This document shows positions 46,033-58,139 of a stretch of 64,000 nt of DNA, one piece after another. The notes beneath the pieces were generated by a model, which saw nothing but the letters and a program-made list of their open reading frames with translations, did no database searches and was not told the origin of the DNA. This DNA comes from Plasmodium relictum (lineage: Eukaryota > Apicomplexa > Aconoidasida > Haemosporida > Plasmodiidae). The position numbers and the translations under genes are program-made. Positions within the stretch are counted from its first letter, which is position 1. Every line of letters starts with the position of its first letter. Where the stretch lies: assembly GCF_900005765.1 (NCBI RefSeq), contig NC_041688.1, positions 372,001 through 436,000 of the forward strand. The letters are read 5' to 3'.

Positions 46033-47521
46033 TACTAAAAAAAAAAAATAAATAAATAAAATAAAGCAAAAGAAAATCGCATAAAAATAATAAAACAATT
46101 TATTTCTTTAGTAAGCATAAATAATTTTTATATAGATAACATTTTATATTTAGCAATTATAATATTCTTTATTTTTCTAATTTTTTTTTTTTAATTCATG
46201 AATATAAACAAAGATAATTAATTAATCTTAATACTTTTCTTTTACACATTTATTGTAAAATGCTTATTGGTTAATATGAACATATGGATATTTTAGTTAA
46301 AAAAAAATAAAATAATAAATGATATAGTTATTAATATATAAAGTTTATTTTAAATAATTAAATAAAATGAAATTAAAAAATTAATATTCATAAGTAAAAT
46401 ATATAATATATACTGTAAAAAATAAAATAAATATATATAACAAATAATACAATGAAAATAAAAAAAAATAAAAAAATTAATACCTAAACATTTCAATAAA
46501 ACTATACTACATAATAGTTATATATATATTAGAAATCTTTTTATTTATAATTTTTGTAAATTATTATATAAATAATTTTTTTTTATGTTTTATTTTTTAT
46601 ATAAACATTTATTTTTTACTGACTTTTTCATATTTTTTTTATTTATATCAAATTTATATTTCCTCAAAATGTAAAATAATACAAGATAGAATCAAAAAAT
46701 TTACCTTTTCATTTCTCTTATAACAAAGAAAAAAACTTGTTCTACATTTAATTGCAAAACATACTACTTTTTTTAATTTCTTATTTTAAATATAATTATT
46801 TTATTATTATATTTCTTTAAATGATATATAAATGTGGTATTTTTTTCAACAAAAATTTTTTTTTCATCAATTTTAAAAGATATTTGAATTTGAAGAAACA
46901 TATATATATATATATATATAAATTTATTTAGTAAAATAAGAAGAAATAGTATTTTAAAAAAACATATTAAATAAAAATTAATATAGTTTATAAAATGATA
47001 AATATTTATTTGTAAAATTTTCATGAGAGTTTTAAGAAATTAAGGAAAGAATGATTCTATTTTTCTTTTTTTAATCATATATTTTTATTAGCTAATCTTA
47101 ATTTATAATAGTTTAAGTTCCTGTATTTGTATGTATAAATAAAAATGTATGATACATAATTCAGAATTTTTTTTTCCTAATAAAATATCCATATAAAGAT
47201 TGATCACTTATTTTGTTATTAATTGAATGTCAAAAAAAAAAAAAAGAAAAAAAAAAATGTACTTCTATTTTGTCATAAATTATTTAAAAATTAAAAATTA
47301 TATATATTTAATTATAATTATTCTTTTTAATTTAATATAAAGTTTATGTTAATGAAGAAAAAAAAATGCTTTTTTTTAAAATCTATTATTTTATTTCCCA
47401 TAACTTTTTGGTTAAATTTTTTGTTATTGAAAAAAAAAAAAAAAAAAATATATTTTCCTAATATAACACAGTAATTAGAGAACATATGTGTTTATATAAT
47501 TTTTTCTAATTGTTGAAACGC
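45978..47521. other. intergenic region with one coding-like minus-strand patch
   Basis: Spacer between PP2C and RPS9, both on the minus strand, hence the PP2C promoter and leader. Mostly low complexity. At 46705-46785 (minus) lies an open, non-repetitive frame (KKVVCFAIKCRTSFFLCYKR) ending at a good GTAAAT donor, without a partner exon found. A frame at 46773-47024 is A+T-driven and was not accepted. Confidence 0.5.
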
Positions 47522-48488
47522 TCAGTTATTTTCCTCTGTTTCATTTTTTTCTTTTTGATTTTTTAAAGATTTTCTTTTAACTCTTCCTGGTCTAGCACCT
47601 CCAAAAGGAGAAGTAGTAGCAAAATCTATATGCTTTTCTGAATCTACACGAACTAAAAAGGATGGAATGTCAACCATTTGCTTACCTACTCTAATATGTC
47701 TTTGTCTAATTAAAACTCTAGCATGATGTACAGATTTTGCTAGACCCAATTTAAATACTTTTGTTTGTAATCTTCTTTCTAATAATTTAGGCAAAGTTAA
47801 ACCTAATACATAATCTAATTTCTCTTCATTTTCTCCTAATAAACCTTGACGTACCATTCTTCTTAATAAAGCTTCTCCTTGAAATATCCTCTTTGGACTT
47901 TTCTCTTCCAATGTTAATAAATATCTAGCAGCTGAACGAATTTTAGCTAATAAATATTGCACTCTAAAAAATTAACATAAAAAAAAACAAAATTATAATA
48001 CATAAATTTCACACAAAAATTGTAAAATGAAAAAAAACAAAAAAAAAAAGTAAATAAAATATTAAGATTTATAAAAAATTATCCATAAAAAGTATACAAT
48101 AATATTTTTAAATTTTAACCTCCATATTTCTCTTTTATTTTTAAGACCATATTCACCAATCAATTTCAATTCCTGATCTAAACGTTCCTAATGTTTTATA
48201 AAAAAAATTAATAAATTATTTAAATAAAATATATATACAAAACATATATGTAAAGAAATAAAATAAAATAAAAATAATAACTATAGGAGTATAAACATCT
48301 ATAATAAAAATAATAAACATACTGGAGAAATAAATATATATCAGTACGAAAAAATAAACATAATTTAATTTAAAAATATATATATATATATATAATAAAA
48401 GAATATATATATATTTTTTTTTTACTTTTTCGAAAGGACGTTTTGGGTTTCTTGCTGTTTTTGAATGATTTCTATAACTTTTTGGCAT
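47522..48488 (-). CDS. RPS9: 40S ribosomal protein S9 (uS4)
   Basis: Three exons on the minus strand: 48488-48426, 48187-48120, 47963-47522, giving 190 residues, the usual length. Seen: [40 protein letters not shown], then [18 protein letters not shown] and the S4 RNA-binding domain [20 protein letters not shown] followed by [20 protein letters not shown], nearly identical to eukaryotic S9. It binds 18S rRNA in the small-subunit body and helps form the mRNA entry site. Introns 1 and 2 have GTAAAA/TTAG and GTTAAA/TTAG boundaries; the second splits an Arg codon. The unusual GTTAAA donor is supported by exact protein continuity ([13 protein letters not shown]). The C-terminus is an Asn/Glu/Lys-rich tail. 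Confidence 0.98.
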
Positions 48489-49275
48489 TTTTTATTTTTT
48501 TATTAAATTTTTATGTTTATAATTTCAAATATCTTTTATTTTTTTTTTATTTATATTTTTTTTTACTTATTTTTTTTCATTAAAAAATTACATTGTTTTA
48601 TTTTAAGAAAATATTTATATTTATTTTCGTGATTTTTTTAATCTATATTTTTATCTTACAATTTTTTTTTTTTTTTTTTTTTTTCCTATGTATTTTTAAA
48701 TAAAAATTAAATACATAAAATTGAGGCTATATTTTTCTCCGTTTAAAAATATATGTGATTGCATATGTATTTACATAATGCATACCTATAAAAATTTAAA
48801 ATGTTTGTATTTAAAAATTAAAAAAAAATATTTTAAAGATCCTAAAATAATTAAAAAAATTGAAATGAAATAAAATTGTTTAAAATTTTAATAAAAATAT
48901 CTAAAAAACATTTTTTTTTTTTTTCCTATTTTATATTAAAATGTTTTAATAAAAGTATTAATACCAAACATGTAATATAAAGTGTATTTTTTTGTTTCTT
49001 TTGTTTTCTCCCTTTTGATCACTCAATATAATTACAATTTCATTACTGTAAAAATAGGCATGTGTTTTATTAAAAATAATTTTTAGTCTCAATTTATATT
49101 TTATGAAATACACAATAAATATTCCCTTTAAAAAAAAAAAAAAATTATATATTTATTTTATCTTAAATTTTAGGTAATATGATTCAGTTATGATTCGCAA
49201 AAATTTTAAACTTATTTATAATGAAACAATTTAGGGAAAAAAAAAAAAAAAAAAATATTAAAATATGTAATTGCT
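48489..49275. other. divergent promoter region, no gene seen
   Basis: Spacer between the head-to-head RPS9 and 433-residue genes. A 24-base T run near 48661-48684 lies about 180 bases upstream of RPS9 and poly-A lies directly before the plus-strand start; no coding signal. Confidence 0.7.
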
Positions 49276-50577
49276 ATGATTTTAAATTCTAATAATAGCA
49301 TTATTCTGTTGGTTTTATTTTTTTATTTTTTATTATTTTGTAAAATAAAGGCAACAAAGAGTTCCTTATATTATAGAGCACAATTAAAAATTGACAATGG
49401 AAAAAATGTGTATACTAAAAGAAAAAACGATGTTGCATATAAACTATTCTTCTTAAAAAAGAAAAAAAAATATTTTTATAAAAATAAGAGTGATTTTGAA
49501 AAAAATTTGATAAACGTTTTTAGTTTTAATTATAAAGAAAATAACAACAATATATTATATAACATTAATTTTCAAAGTGAGGCATTAAAAGAATTAATTT
49601 TTCCTTTTAGCAAAGTCAGAAAATTTATTAAATGTTACATATTTGATTTAGATCATGATTTAATACATAAAAATATTAGGAATTTTCAAAATGAAAATGA
49701 GATAAATAGAATTATTATTAGTAATAATAATAATAATAATAGTATAAATGATATGGATAATAACAATAAAAGTAATAATTCCAATGATATAAACTTAATT
49801 AAAATTGAAAAATATATAAATCAACAATTAATAAAATTAACTAATGAGATTTTATCTATGAAAAAAAATTATGAGAAAAAAAAAAAAGAAATGAAAAATA
49901 ATAATTATGTTATGAAATGGAATTTTTATATAAATAAAAAAAGTAATCCTTTAAAATGCTTTGTTTATTTAGATTTACCAGAAGGTACAATTATGTTGAA
50001 ACCCAGTGAAATAAATGATAAAAAATTTTTAATTTCTATTAATGCATTAAATGAGATTAGAAGAAATAATAAGGAAATATTAAAAAATATTTATTTTAAA
50101 AAGTTTAATATTACTTTTGATTACATTTATAAAAATTGTAATTTTATAACACTTCTGGTTAATAAAGTATTAGACCAAACTTACTGTATAAATTTATTTA
50201 CTATGATTTCTTTATTATCATCTTTATATATTCTCAACGATTCTTTTTATCAGTGTTTTTTATATTTGTTGAGTAGTGAAATTATTTGGAATCCTTTTAT
50301 TTATAATATTTGGTGTAATATTTATCATACAACATTACCATTGAAACTATTTATGTTAAAACAAACATTTTCTTATTCCAAAATTGTATTTAATTCACTA
50401 ATTGATTATATTAGATCAAAACTAATTAAAATAGAAACAATTTTAATTAATTCTTCTTTAAAAAACAAACTATTTTTAGATACAAAAGAAGATAATATGT
50501 ATGATAAACAGAATTTTAAAATAGCCACTGATGATTATAATATAAATGATGATGAAGACGAATTTATATATATTTAA
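49276..50577 (+). CDS. secretory/apicoplast-type protein of unknown function
   Basis: 433 residues, single exon. Residues 8-25 (SIILLVLFFYFLLFCKIK) form a signal peptide, followed by a Lys/Asn-rich, acid-poor stretch of about 60 residues, the bipartite pattern of apicoplast import. A Lys/Asn low-complexity segment covers about 135-220. The non-repetitive part has NPLKCFVYLDLPEGTIMLKP at 222-241 (strand-rich) and, from about 295, a hydrophobic helical region (LFTMISLLSSLYILNDSFYQ, then IIWNPFIYNIW) that may span or bind a membrane. The C-terminus is acidic. I recognise no family or catalytic motif. The start is fixed by the signal peptide directly after an A-rich leader. Confidence 0.8.
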   Translation: MILNSNNSIILLVLFFYFLLFCKIKATKSSLYYRAQLKIDNGKNVYTKRKNDVAYKLFFLKKKKKYFYKNKSDFEKNLINVFSFNYKENNNNILYNINFQSEALKELIFPFSKVRKFIKCYIFDLDHDLIHKNIRNFQNENEINRIIISNNNNNNSINDMDNNNKSNNSNDINLIKIEKYINQQLIKLTNEILSMKKNYEKKKKEMKNNNYVMKWNFYINKKSNPLKCFVYLDLPEGTIMLKPSEINDKKFLISINALNEIRRNNKEILKNIYFKKFNITFDYIYKNCNFITLLVNKVLDQTYCINLFTMISLLSSLYILNDSFYQCFLYLLSSEIIWNPFIYNIWCNIYHTTLPLKLFMLKQTFSYSKIVFNSLIDYIRSKLIKIETILINSSLKNKLFLDTKEDNMYDKQNFKIATDDYNINDDEDEFIYI

Positions 50578-51349
50578 AAAAAAAACAGAAAGAAAATTAT
50601 AATTATAGCAAATGAATATGCATTGTTATATATCATACTAATTTTTTTTTTTTTTTTTTCATATAATATTTTTTCATTAATACATTTTTCATAACATTAT
50701 TTTATCTTAAAGTTTATTAAATTAAAACATTCTTATATATACAGTGTATTATAAAAAAAATTTGAAATAAAATTAGATAATCTTTAATAGACACTATATC
50801 TAAATCCATTAAAAAAACATTCAAAGAGATCATATATATATATATTTTAAAGTATAGCTATTTTTATTTAGTTAGCTAATTATATTCATTCTAAAAAATA
50901 TATATATTTTAATATTTTTTTTATTGTGAAAAATTTATTATTGAATCTTCTTAATATATATAATACAAGTAATGAATATACAATAAAAAAATAATGAAGA
51001 AAAAAAAAAAATATATTAGACAATTTTTTTTTATTATAAAAAAACTTTTTTTTTTTTAGTTTATAAAAAATTTACTTTATTATTTTGCATATATAATTTT
51101 GAGAACATAAGTATTCTATATATATGAAAAAATACTCTATTATTTTTCTTTCTATAATTATTAGTTATTAAATAAAAAAAAGTATCAAAAAAATCCATAC
51201 ATGCATATACAAGTTTATGAATGTTATAATACCTTTATTAATACTAAAATGAATAAGAGTAAAAATTTTATTTATTTTTATTACTAAAAGTGATACTCAA
51301 TTATATATAAAACTATAAAATAAAGTTTTCTTCAATATTTAATCTTATT

Positions 51350-51463
51350 TTAATTTTTTTTTTTTTCCACATTTTCCTTTTGTTTTTCAATACAAAATTT
51401 TATAAGCATATCTGTACATTTGTTAATAGAAGGTGAAATATTAAAAAAAATTTTGCTTTTTCT
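51350..51463 (-). CDS. candidate terminal exon of an unidentified small gene
   Basis: A minus-strand frame of 38 codons with normal amino-acid diversity: RKSKIFFNISPSINKC, then TDMLIKFCIEKQKENVEKKK and a TAA at 51350-51352. It stands out from surrounding A+T noise in using Cys, Pro, Asp, Ser and Gln and in its amphipathic helical end. A possible acceptor (TTATGTAG) adjoins its left codon, implying phase 2. No upstream exon with a matching donor was found, so this may be a short gene, a remnant or chance. Confidence 0.3.
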   Translation of the reverse strand, partial: RKSKIFFNISPSINKCTDMLIKFCIEKQKENVEKKKN

Positions 51464-52465
51464 ACATAATGATTTATAATTTTGTTATATAAATTTATAA
51501 AAATTGTTCTAAATAGTACTAATAAATAGGTAAGTAAGCGAAAAAAATATATAAATATTTTTACTACTTTGTATAATTAAAACCGGAAAGAGGATTATTG
51601 ATATGAAATGAGATTGATAATTATTCTTTTTTTTTAATTTTTAATTTTCGTTTAAAATTCAAAATAATATTTTTTATAAAAAAGTTAAGATGTAGAGAGA
51701 AAAAAAATTAGCTTTTTTCATATATTTAAAAGTAAATATATATATTATTTTTTTATTTAAAAATAAATTTTTAGTTCCATTTTAATATAAAGTATTTATA
51801 ATAATACTATTAATTTTTAAGTATTATTTTTTGCATCATTTTTATTTATTCTTCTTTTTCATAGTTGAGTTATCCTAATATTTTTAACTTTTAAATTAAT
51901 TTTTCTTTAACACATTGTCTGATTTATTTTAAATATACCAAATAATTTAATAATTCACATAAAATAATAATATATGTATTATGCATTTCAACAATATTTA
52001 GATACTAAAAATATATAAAAAAAATTGTCTTACACATTAAACAAGAAAAAAAAGTTTCAAACTTTTAGCTAAATATAGTAATTAGAAATATATAATAAAT
52101 ATAAAAATAATAAAAAATCCTAATATTTGGTTTATATTTACGTTTTCTTTTTTTTTTTTTTTTTCTCCTTTTTTAATTATTATTATTAAGAATTTCTTTA
52201 TATGTACTTTGTTTTATAAGCATAGTCGAAAAATATTTTTTTTACAATATTTCTTATAAAAAATTAATCTATTATTTATCTATAAAATCTACTCTTAGAA
52301 CATTAAATGAAATAAGAAGTATCTAGAGCTTTTCCACTCAATAACATTAAAAAAAAAGTTAGGGAACAATTAAAAAAAAAAAATAATTAATAAAGGAATT
52401 TTTTCTTTTTTTTTTAATTTTAAATACAATAATTCATTATTTTCAAATTTCTATATTATTTGTAT

Positions 52466-52467
<2 letters not shown>

Positions 52468-52528
<61 letters not shown>
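52468..52528. repeat. (TA)n dinucleotide microsatellite
   Basis: About 60 bases of alternating AT with one ACAT interruption, ending in ATGCATGTG, in the spacer upstream of the ELM2 gene. Confidence 0.9.
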
Positions 52529-53128
52529 GCATGTGAAATATGTATAAATTTTTTTTTTCTTGAAAAGTCTAAATGCAAATAGCTTATTTATGATTTATTA
52601 ATGAAGTATGGGTTTATTATAATTGCTGTAGAAATAAAAAAACAAACAAAAAAAATATGATATGTATGTAGAATAAAAAATTAATGTGTTATTGAAAAAA
52701 GATAGAAAAAATCAAAAAAAAAAAAAAAAAAAGTAAATTAAAATAAAAATAAAATAAAATAGAACCAAATAAAAATTAAGATAAAAGTTATAAACTTTTT
52801 TTTTTAATTATTTCCATATTTAATGTTTTTATCTATATAATTACTATAATTCATATTTATTTCTTTTATATTTATGTTCTTTTTATTTATTTTTAAATAT
52901 ATAAATATATATATATTTGTATATATTTTTTTTATATATTATATTTTTTCTTTATTATTTAAAATAAATATGCTAAATAGTAGAGTTTCTAAATAGCTAT
53001 TTTATTGTCTTTTCATTAAAAAAATTAGAATAGTATTATTTTTACGTCAAAAAAGTTGTATTTTCTTTTAAAATTTAAAAAGATACTTTAATTTTTATAT
53101 TTATTAAAAAGAAAAAAAAAATTTTAAA

Positions 53129-54897
53129 ATGAGCGGGGATACTAATCGAAAAGTAATGGTTGTAAAAAAAATAAAAAGAAGTAACGAAAAAAAGATTAAT
53201 AAAAATATAAGTAATAAAAACAAGAATAGAAAGAGTAAAATAGTTAAGAACAAAATTGTAAATCATAATGTGAATAATAAAAATAGTTTTAAGGAAAAAA
53301 TAATTATTAATATAAATAAAAAGAAAAATGAAAGTGAAGCTAAAATGTTTAATAAGAACTTAAATTTACCATATCAATTCAATATAGAAGAAAATATAAA
53401 ACAAAAAAAAAGTTGTATTGTAATGAACAAATACAATATGAAAAATAATTTCAAATCTTTCAATGATGCTGAGAATTATTGTTCCAATGAATTCATTAAA
53501 AATAATTTTAATGTTAAGAATTTATTAAATCTAGAACTATCATGTAATAATGAATATGTTACTAAGCCTTCAAAATGCATGAAAAATAATAAAACAAGTA
53601 AGACAATTATTAATATAAAAATTATTTTCATTAATATTTTATAGATATATGCAATTCATATTTAATTTTACTTAAATTTAACGTAAACTTATTATATGTA
53701 ATTTTTTTGTTATATTAATAATATGTACAAATCTATAATACTAGAATTAGCATTTTTAAAAAGAAAAAAAAAAAAATGGTTACTTTTGTAAATTTCATAT
53801 TTATAAATATGATACATAAAAAATGTAAAAATTAAAGCACTTTATATATATAATGAAAATATTAGGATATCTAATTTTAATTTTTGTTGTTACTTATGGC
53901 AATATTTACATTTACTTTTAAATTTATTTTTATACATTATTTTTAATTTTATCTTATTTTTTTAATTTTTATTTTATCCTATTTTTTTTTAATGTATTAT
54001 TTGTTACTTTTACATAATTAGTTTTTTTCGATACTTCTAGAAATATAAAAATATTTTTTATTTCATTTTAATTGCAATTGTTATTTTTCATTATTTATAT
54101 GCTTTAATTCTTACATAAAAGTACTTATAATTGCTATTATTCATTATTATTTGTAGTTACTATTATTCATGTTTATTAATTTTATTTATTTTTATTTTTT
54201 CTACAAACAATTAAATTTATATATTTATAAATTATGTAACATGAAATATTCATTTTAAATTATTTTTACTTATTTTAATATGATTTTAAAAATTTGTAAA
54301 TTTTTTCATAATTTTTTTTATTTAAAAGAAAAATTTTCATGTATATAATTTTTTACATAAATATCCTCTATAAAAAGCATGTAAAAAAATGAGAAGAGCT
54401 CAAAAAAAAGAATAGTATATAATGTTAAAAAAAAAATATATATATTTTTAGTTATCTTGTACATTTAAATAAATTGATTTAATGATTTTTATATTTTGTT
54501 ATTCCAGATTTTTTTAATATATATATTTTTTCTTTTATTCTATTTAATACTCTTAAAATTTAAAAATAAACTATTATAATGTACTTTTATATAAATGCAT
54601 ATATATATTTTTTTTTGTTTAAAATTTATCACTCTAATTATAAGTGCAACGCATTCTAAATTTAATTTTTTTTTCTTTAATTTTTTTTATTATAATAGAA
54701 AAAAATTTTATTAATTTAGACAGCTTTCCATTAAGATATTTATTTGATTTTATTTTCTATATACTTAATTTTTTTTTTCTTTTTTTATCTATGAGATACT
54801 ACATTTATTTGATATAACAAATAAGAAATAATATAATATGGATATAAGAGTTTCGTCGAAATTTTAATTATATTTCCTTTTTTTTTCTCTTTTTTTT

Positions 54898-54979
<82 letters not shown>

Positions 54980-57900
54980 CCTTTTTTTCTTTTAATTTTT
55001 CCATTTCTTTCTTTATTTTTTTTTTTTTATTTTCTTTACTTTTTTTCTCTTTTTTACTTAAAAAATATATATAATGGTTTTTTATATTTCAGGTGAATCA
55101 AAAAAATCAAAAGATTATGTAATAACTAGATCAATTAGTTCAAAAAGAGAATATATTGATACTAGAAAAGAAAATTTTAAAATCAACAAAAACACAAATA
55201 TTGATAAAGTGGAAAGTAGCAAAAGTCTTAGTAATTTTGCTAATTTTAAAGATGATGTAAATAATTCTGATGATTTTGGTGTTTTAGTAAAACTAAAAGA
55301 ATTAAATAATAAACAAAATAGTGTTCAACAAATTAAAGAATTACTAAAAAAGGAACAAAAAAAAAAAGAAAAGAAAGATAGTGAAGGTAAAGTTGTGAGC
55401 AACAAAGAGAAAGAAGATATATCAAAAAAAAATAAAAAAAAAGATAAAAAAGTTGAATATTTTAGTGATATATCATTTAATGACAACGAAAAGTTTTTAA
55501 ATAAAGAGCGTGATAAAGAAGTTAAAAAAAATAAAGGGTCGAACGAAGAAGAAAAAAAAAAAGAATACAAAATGAGCAATAAAAAAAGAGAAATAATTGA
55601 AGAAAATGAAAAAAAGAAAAAAAATGTTATTAATGAGTTTAATAACATGGAAATAGAAAAAAATAAAAGTGATAACGAAGAAAAAGAAGAAATAGAACAA
55701 ATAAAAGAACTTGAAGAATTAGAAAAAGTAGAAAAAAGAAAAGAAAAAAAGTCAAACGATGATGCACATAAAATAATGAAAAAAGAAGAAGAAAAAAATA
55801 AACAGTATGAAAATAAAGTAAAAAATGAAGAAAAAAAAGAAAATAATAAAAAACAAGAAATTGATAAAGAAAAAATAAAAAAAATAAAAACTCATGAAAA
55901 TGAAATTAGTGAATATGTTAATGAAAAAGATAGTATAAGAAAAAAAGGAAATGATAAAAAAAGTGAAAAAGACATAAATGAAAATGAAGAAGGAATTGAT
56001 AATAATAATCTGGATATTGAGAGTAATAAATATGAAAGCGATATTGAAAAAGAATCTATTAAATATGATGTGGAAAATTTAGAGGAAGAAAAGAAGTTTC
56101 AAGACATAAATACGTATTCACATTATAAAAACTCTAATAAAGGAGGTAGAATATTAAGAAACTTAAATAAAGGAAATAATTCAAATGATAAAAGAGCAAA
56201 TTCAAATAAAATGATTAAAAAAACTTCATATGATAATTCATTACCAAATAATACAACATACAATCGAAGAAAAAGAAAATATACCGATGAAACAAATATA
56301 GAATATGAACATAATAATAGTGGTAATAATAACAGTAACAATATTAATAATAATAGTGAGAACAATATAAATCATAATAATAATGATAATAATTATAATA
56401 ATAATGGTAATAATTATAATATTAATTATATGAATAATGATAATAATTATAATAACGGTAATAACATAAATACTAATAACGATAATAAAAGTAGTAATAT
56501 ACTTCATGATAATAATAATAATTACGACAATATTAATAATAATAATAACAGTAGTAATATTCTTCATGGCAATAATAATAACAGTAATAATGCTTTTCAT
56601 GATAATAATAATAGTAATATAATTAGTAACAACAATAATAATAGTAGCAACACCCATCGTGAGGATAATAATTATTACAGTAATAATGATAATGATATTA
56701 ATGGTAATAATAATAATAGTAATAATAATGATAATAATAAATGTAATAATAATAATGATTATAATAATTATAATAGTAAGAGTAATAATATAGATAGTAA
56801 TAATTATAGTAGTAGTAATAATAAGAATAATAGTAACAATAATAATGATAATACTTATAATAGTCATAATAATAATAATAACAATATTGATAATAAAAAT
56901 GATAATAATGATAATAATAATGATACTAACAATAGTAGTAAGTCTCCTACTATTAAAATAAATGACAAAATTGCAAACAGTAAAAGTAATATAAAATCTA
57001 AAAATAATAGAAATAAAAAGAATAAAAAACCTAGTAATAAAATAAGCGCTATTGTTAACGCATCCAAAAATATAAATAAAAATAATATGAAAAATGGAAA
57101 TTCTACAAAAATAAATTCATCTATTTCACAAAGCAATGAAAAAAAGGTTAATATAGTAAATGAGAATTCAGAGGTTACAACTGTGCAAAAATTGAAGAAT
57201 TCTTCGGGAGCCAATCCTAATAACCAAAATAATAGAACTACAACTACTAATAGTAACGATAATAATAATTTTAATAATTATAATAATTCTTCTAACAATT
57301 ATCCTACTCGTTTTAATGAAAAATATGAACACCAAGAGGAACCAGGTATTTTTTGATACATTTATACATATTTCTTAAAATTTTATTTTTGAGTATCAAT
57401 ATATATTTTGAATTAAACTTTTTAAATATATTTTTACTAAATACAATATATATCCTTATATATATATTCATTTTTCTTTTTTTTATTTATTTATTATATT
57501 TTTTTTTTTAAATTTTTAGAACAAAAAAAAAGAAAGAAAAGAGTAACAGAAGAAGGTTCAAAAGAAAGTAGCAGAATAAATGTCGGGGATAATTACCAAG
57601 TACCAAGATTACCAACTTTTTTTTTATGTCGTTCCGAATTAATGTACAAGAATTATGATACAAATGACGAATCTAATGATCAAGTTTGCTTATCGTGTTC
57701 AGGTTTACCATGTCATTGTAGAGTTGGTGAAGCTACTTTAGTTTATTCTCCTTTAATGTTAGAAAGAGTAAGAGAAAGATGCTTAAAAAACAGAGGATAT
57801 CATAAATGTGTTAAAAATGAAATAGAATTATCTGCATATGTACAAGAGTGTGCAAAAAGCTGGAAATCAAATATTGATGAATGGGTCCCTTTTTCACCTG

Positions 57901-58139
57901 AATATGCATATAAATTGTTACATTATGCAAATTATGACCCACATAAAGCTATAAGTATTATGAACTCATCAGAATTTTCTTTCCGAAAAATAATGGATCC
58001 ACCAACAAGAAAATATCAGAATAAATGGAAACCAAAAGATAAAAGGGAACATATTTCAAAAAATCCGTTCCCATCACCTTTAACTATAAGAACTTACTTA
58101 TCAAAAAGACATCATAATAGTGGATATCATTTAAGATAA
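53129..58139 (+). CDS. ELM2-domain chromatin protein with large Asn-rich tract
   Basis: Proposed exons 53129-53597, 55093-57345 and 57520-58139, in frame, 1113 residues. The third exon carries an ELM2 domain: INVGDNYQVPRLPTFF (residues 927 onward) matches the I-x-V-G-x-x-Y-Q signature, and WVPFSPEYAYKLLHYANYDP followed by HKAISIM matches its C-terminal helices. ELM2 proteins (MIER, RCOR, MTA) recruit class I histone deacetylases. No SANT domain follows. Inside the ELM2 is a Cys-rich insertion (VCLSCSGLPCHCRVGE). Exon 2 holds Lys/Glu-rich then Asn-rich low complexity (about 56290-56945). Exon 1 is Lys/Asn-rich. Joining exon 1 uses a GTAAGA donor and a TTTCAG acceptor in matching phase, with a 1495-bp intron. 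The alternative is that translation starts at ATG 55074 and 53129-53644 is a separate 171-residue gene. Confidence 0.72.
54900..54979 (+). repeat. 80-base uninterrupted poly-T tract
   Basis: Eighty T in a row, within a longer pyrimidine-only stretch (about 54880-55053) that ends at the proposed splice acceptor at 55092. It is the longest homopolymer in the window; the assembled length may not be exact. Confidence 0.9.
56290..56945 (+). repeat. Asn-codon (AAT/AAC) repeat tract in the ELM2 protein
   Basis: About 215 residues in which Asn predominates, broken by single Ser, Asp, Gly, Tyr, Ile and short units such as ILHDNNNN and ILHGNNNN that recur with variation. Typical of plasmodial low-complexity expansion; its reverse complement gives a long Ile-rich frame with no meaning. 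Confidence 0.95.

Larger units (their letters stand above)
50578..53128. other. 2.5-kb intergenic region with a coding-like minus-strand island
   Basis: The longest spacer in the window, between two plus-strand genes. Mostly homopolymers, with a (TA)n tract at 52468-52528. An island at 51350-51463 on the minus strand reads as protein and is listed separately. A perfect-looking plus-strand donor (AG-GTAAGT at about 51528) has no coding frame before it. Confidence 0.55.

Noticed and set aside
46773-47024. 84-codon minus-strand frame between PP2C and RPS9
   Set aside because: Crosses a TA microsatellite (IYIYIYM) and has no recognisable start context or conserved character.
55074-55092. ATG 55074 as the start of the ELM2 gene
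   Set aside because: Not excluded, but the six residues before the TTTCAG (MVFYIS) read like intron translation, the upstream DNA is pyrimidine-rich, and phase matches an upstream exon. Kept as the alternative model.
56241-56867. 208-codon Ile/Thr-rich minus-strand frame
   Set aside because: Reverse complement of AAT/AAC repeats gives ATT/GTT codons; an artefact of the Asn tract.
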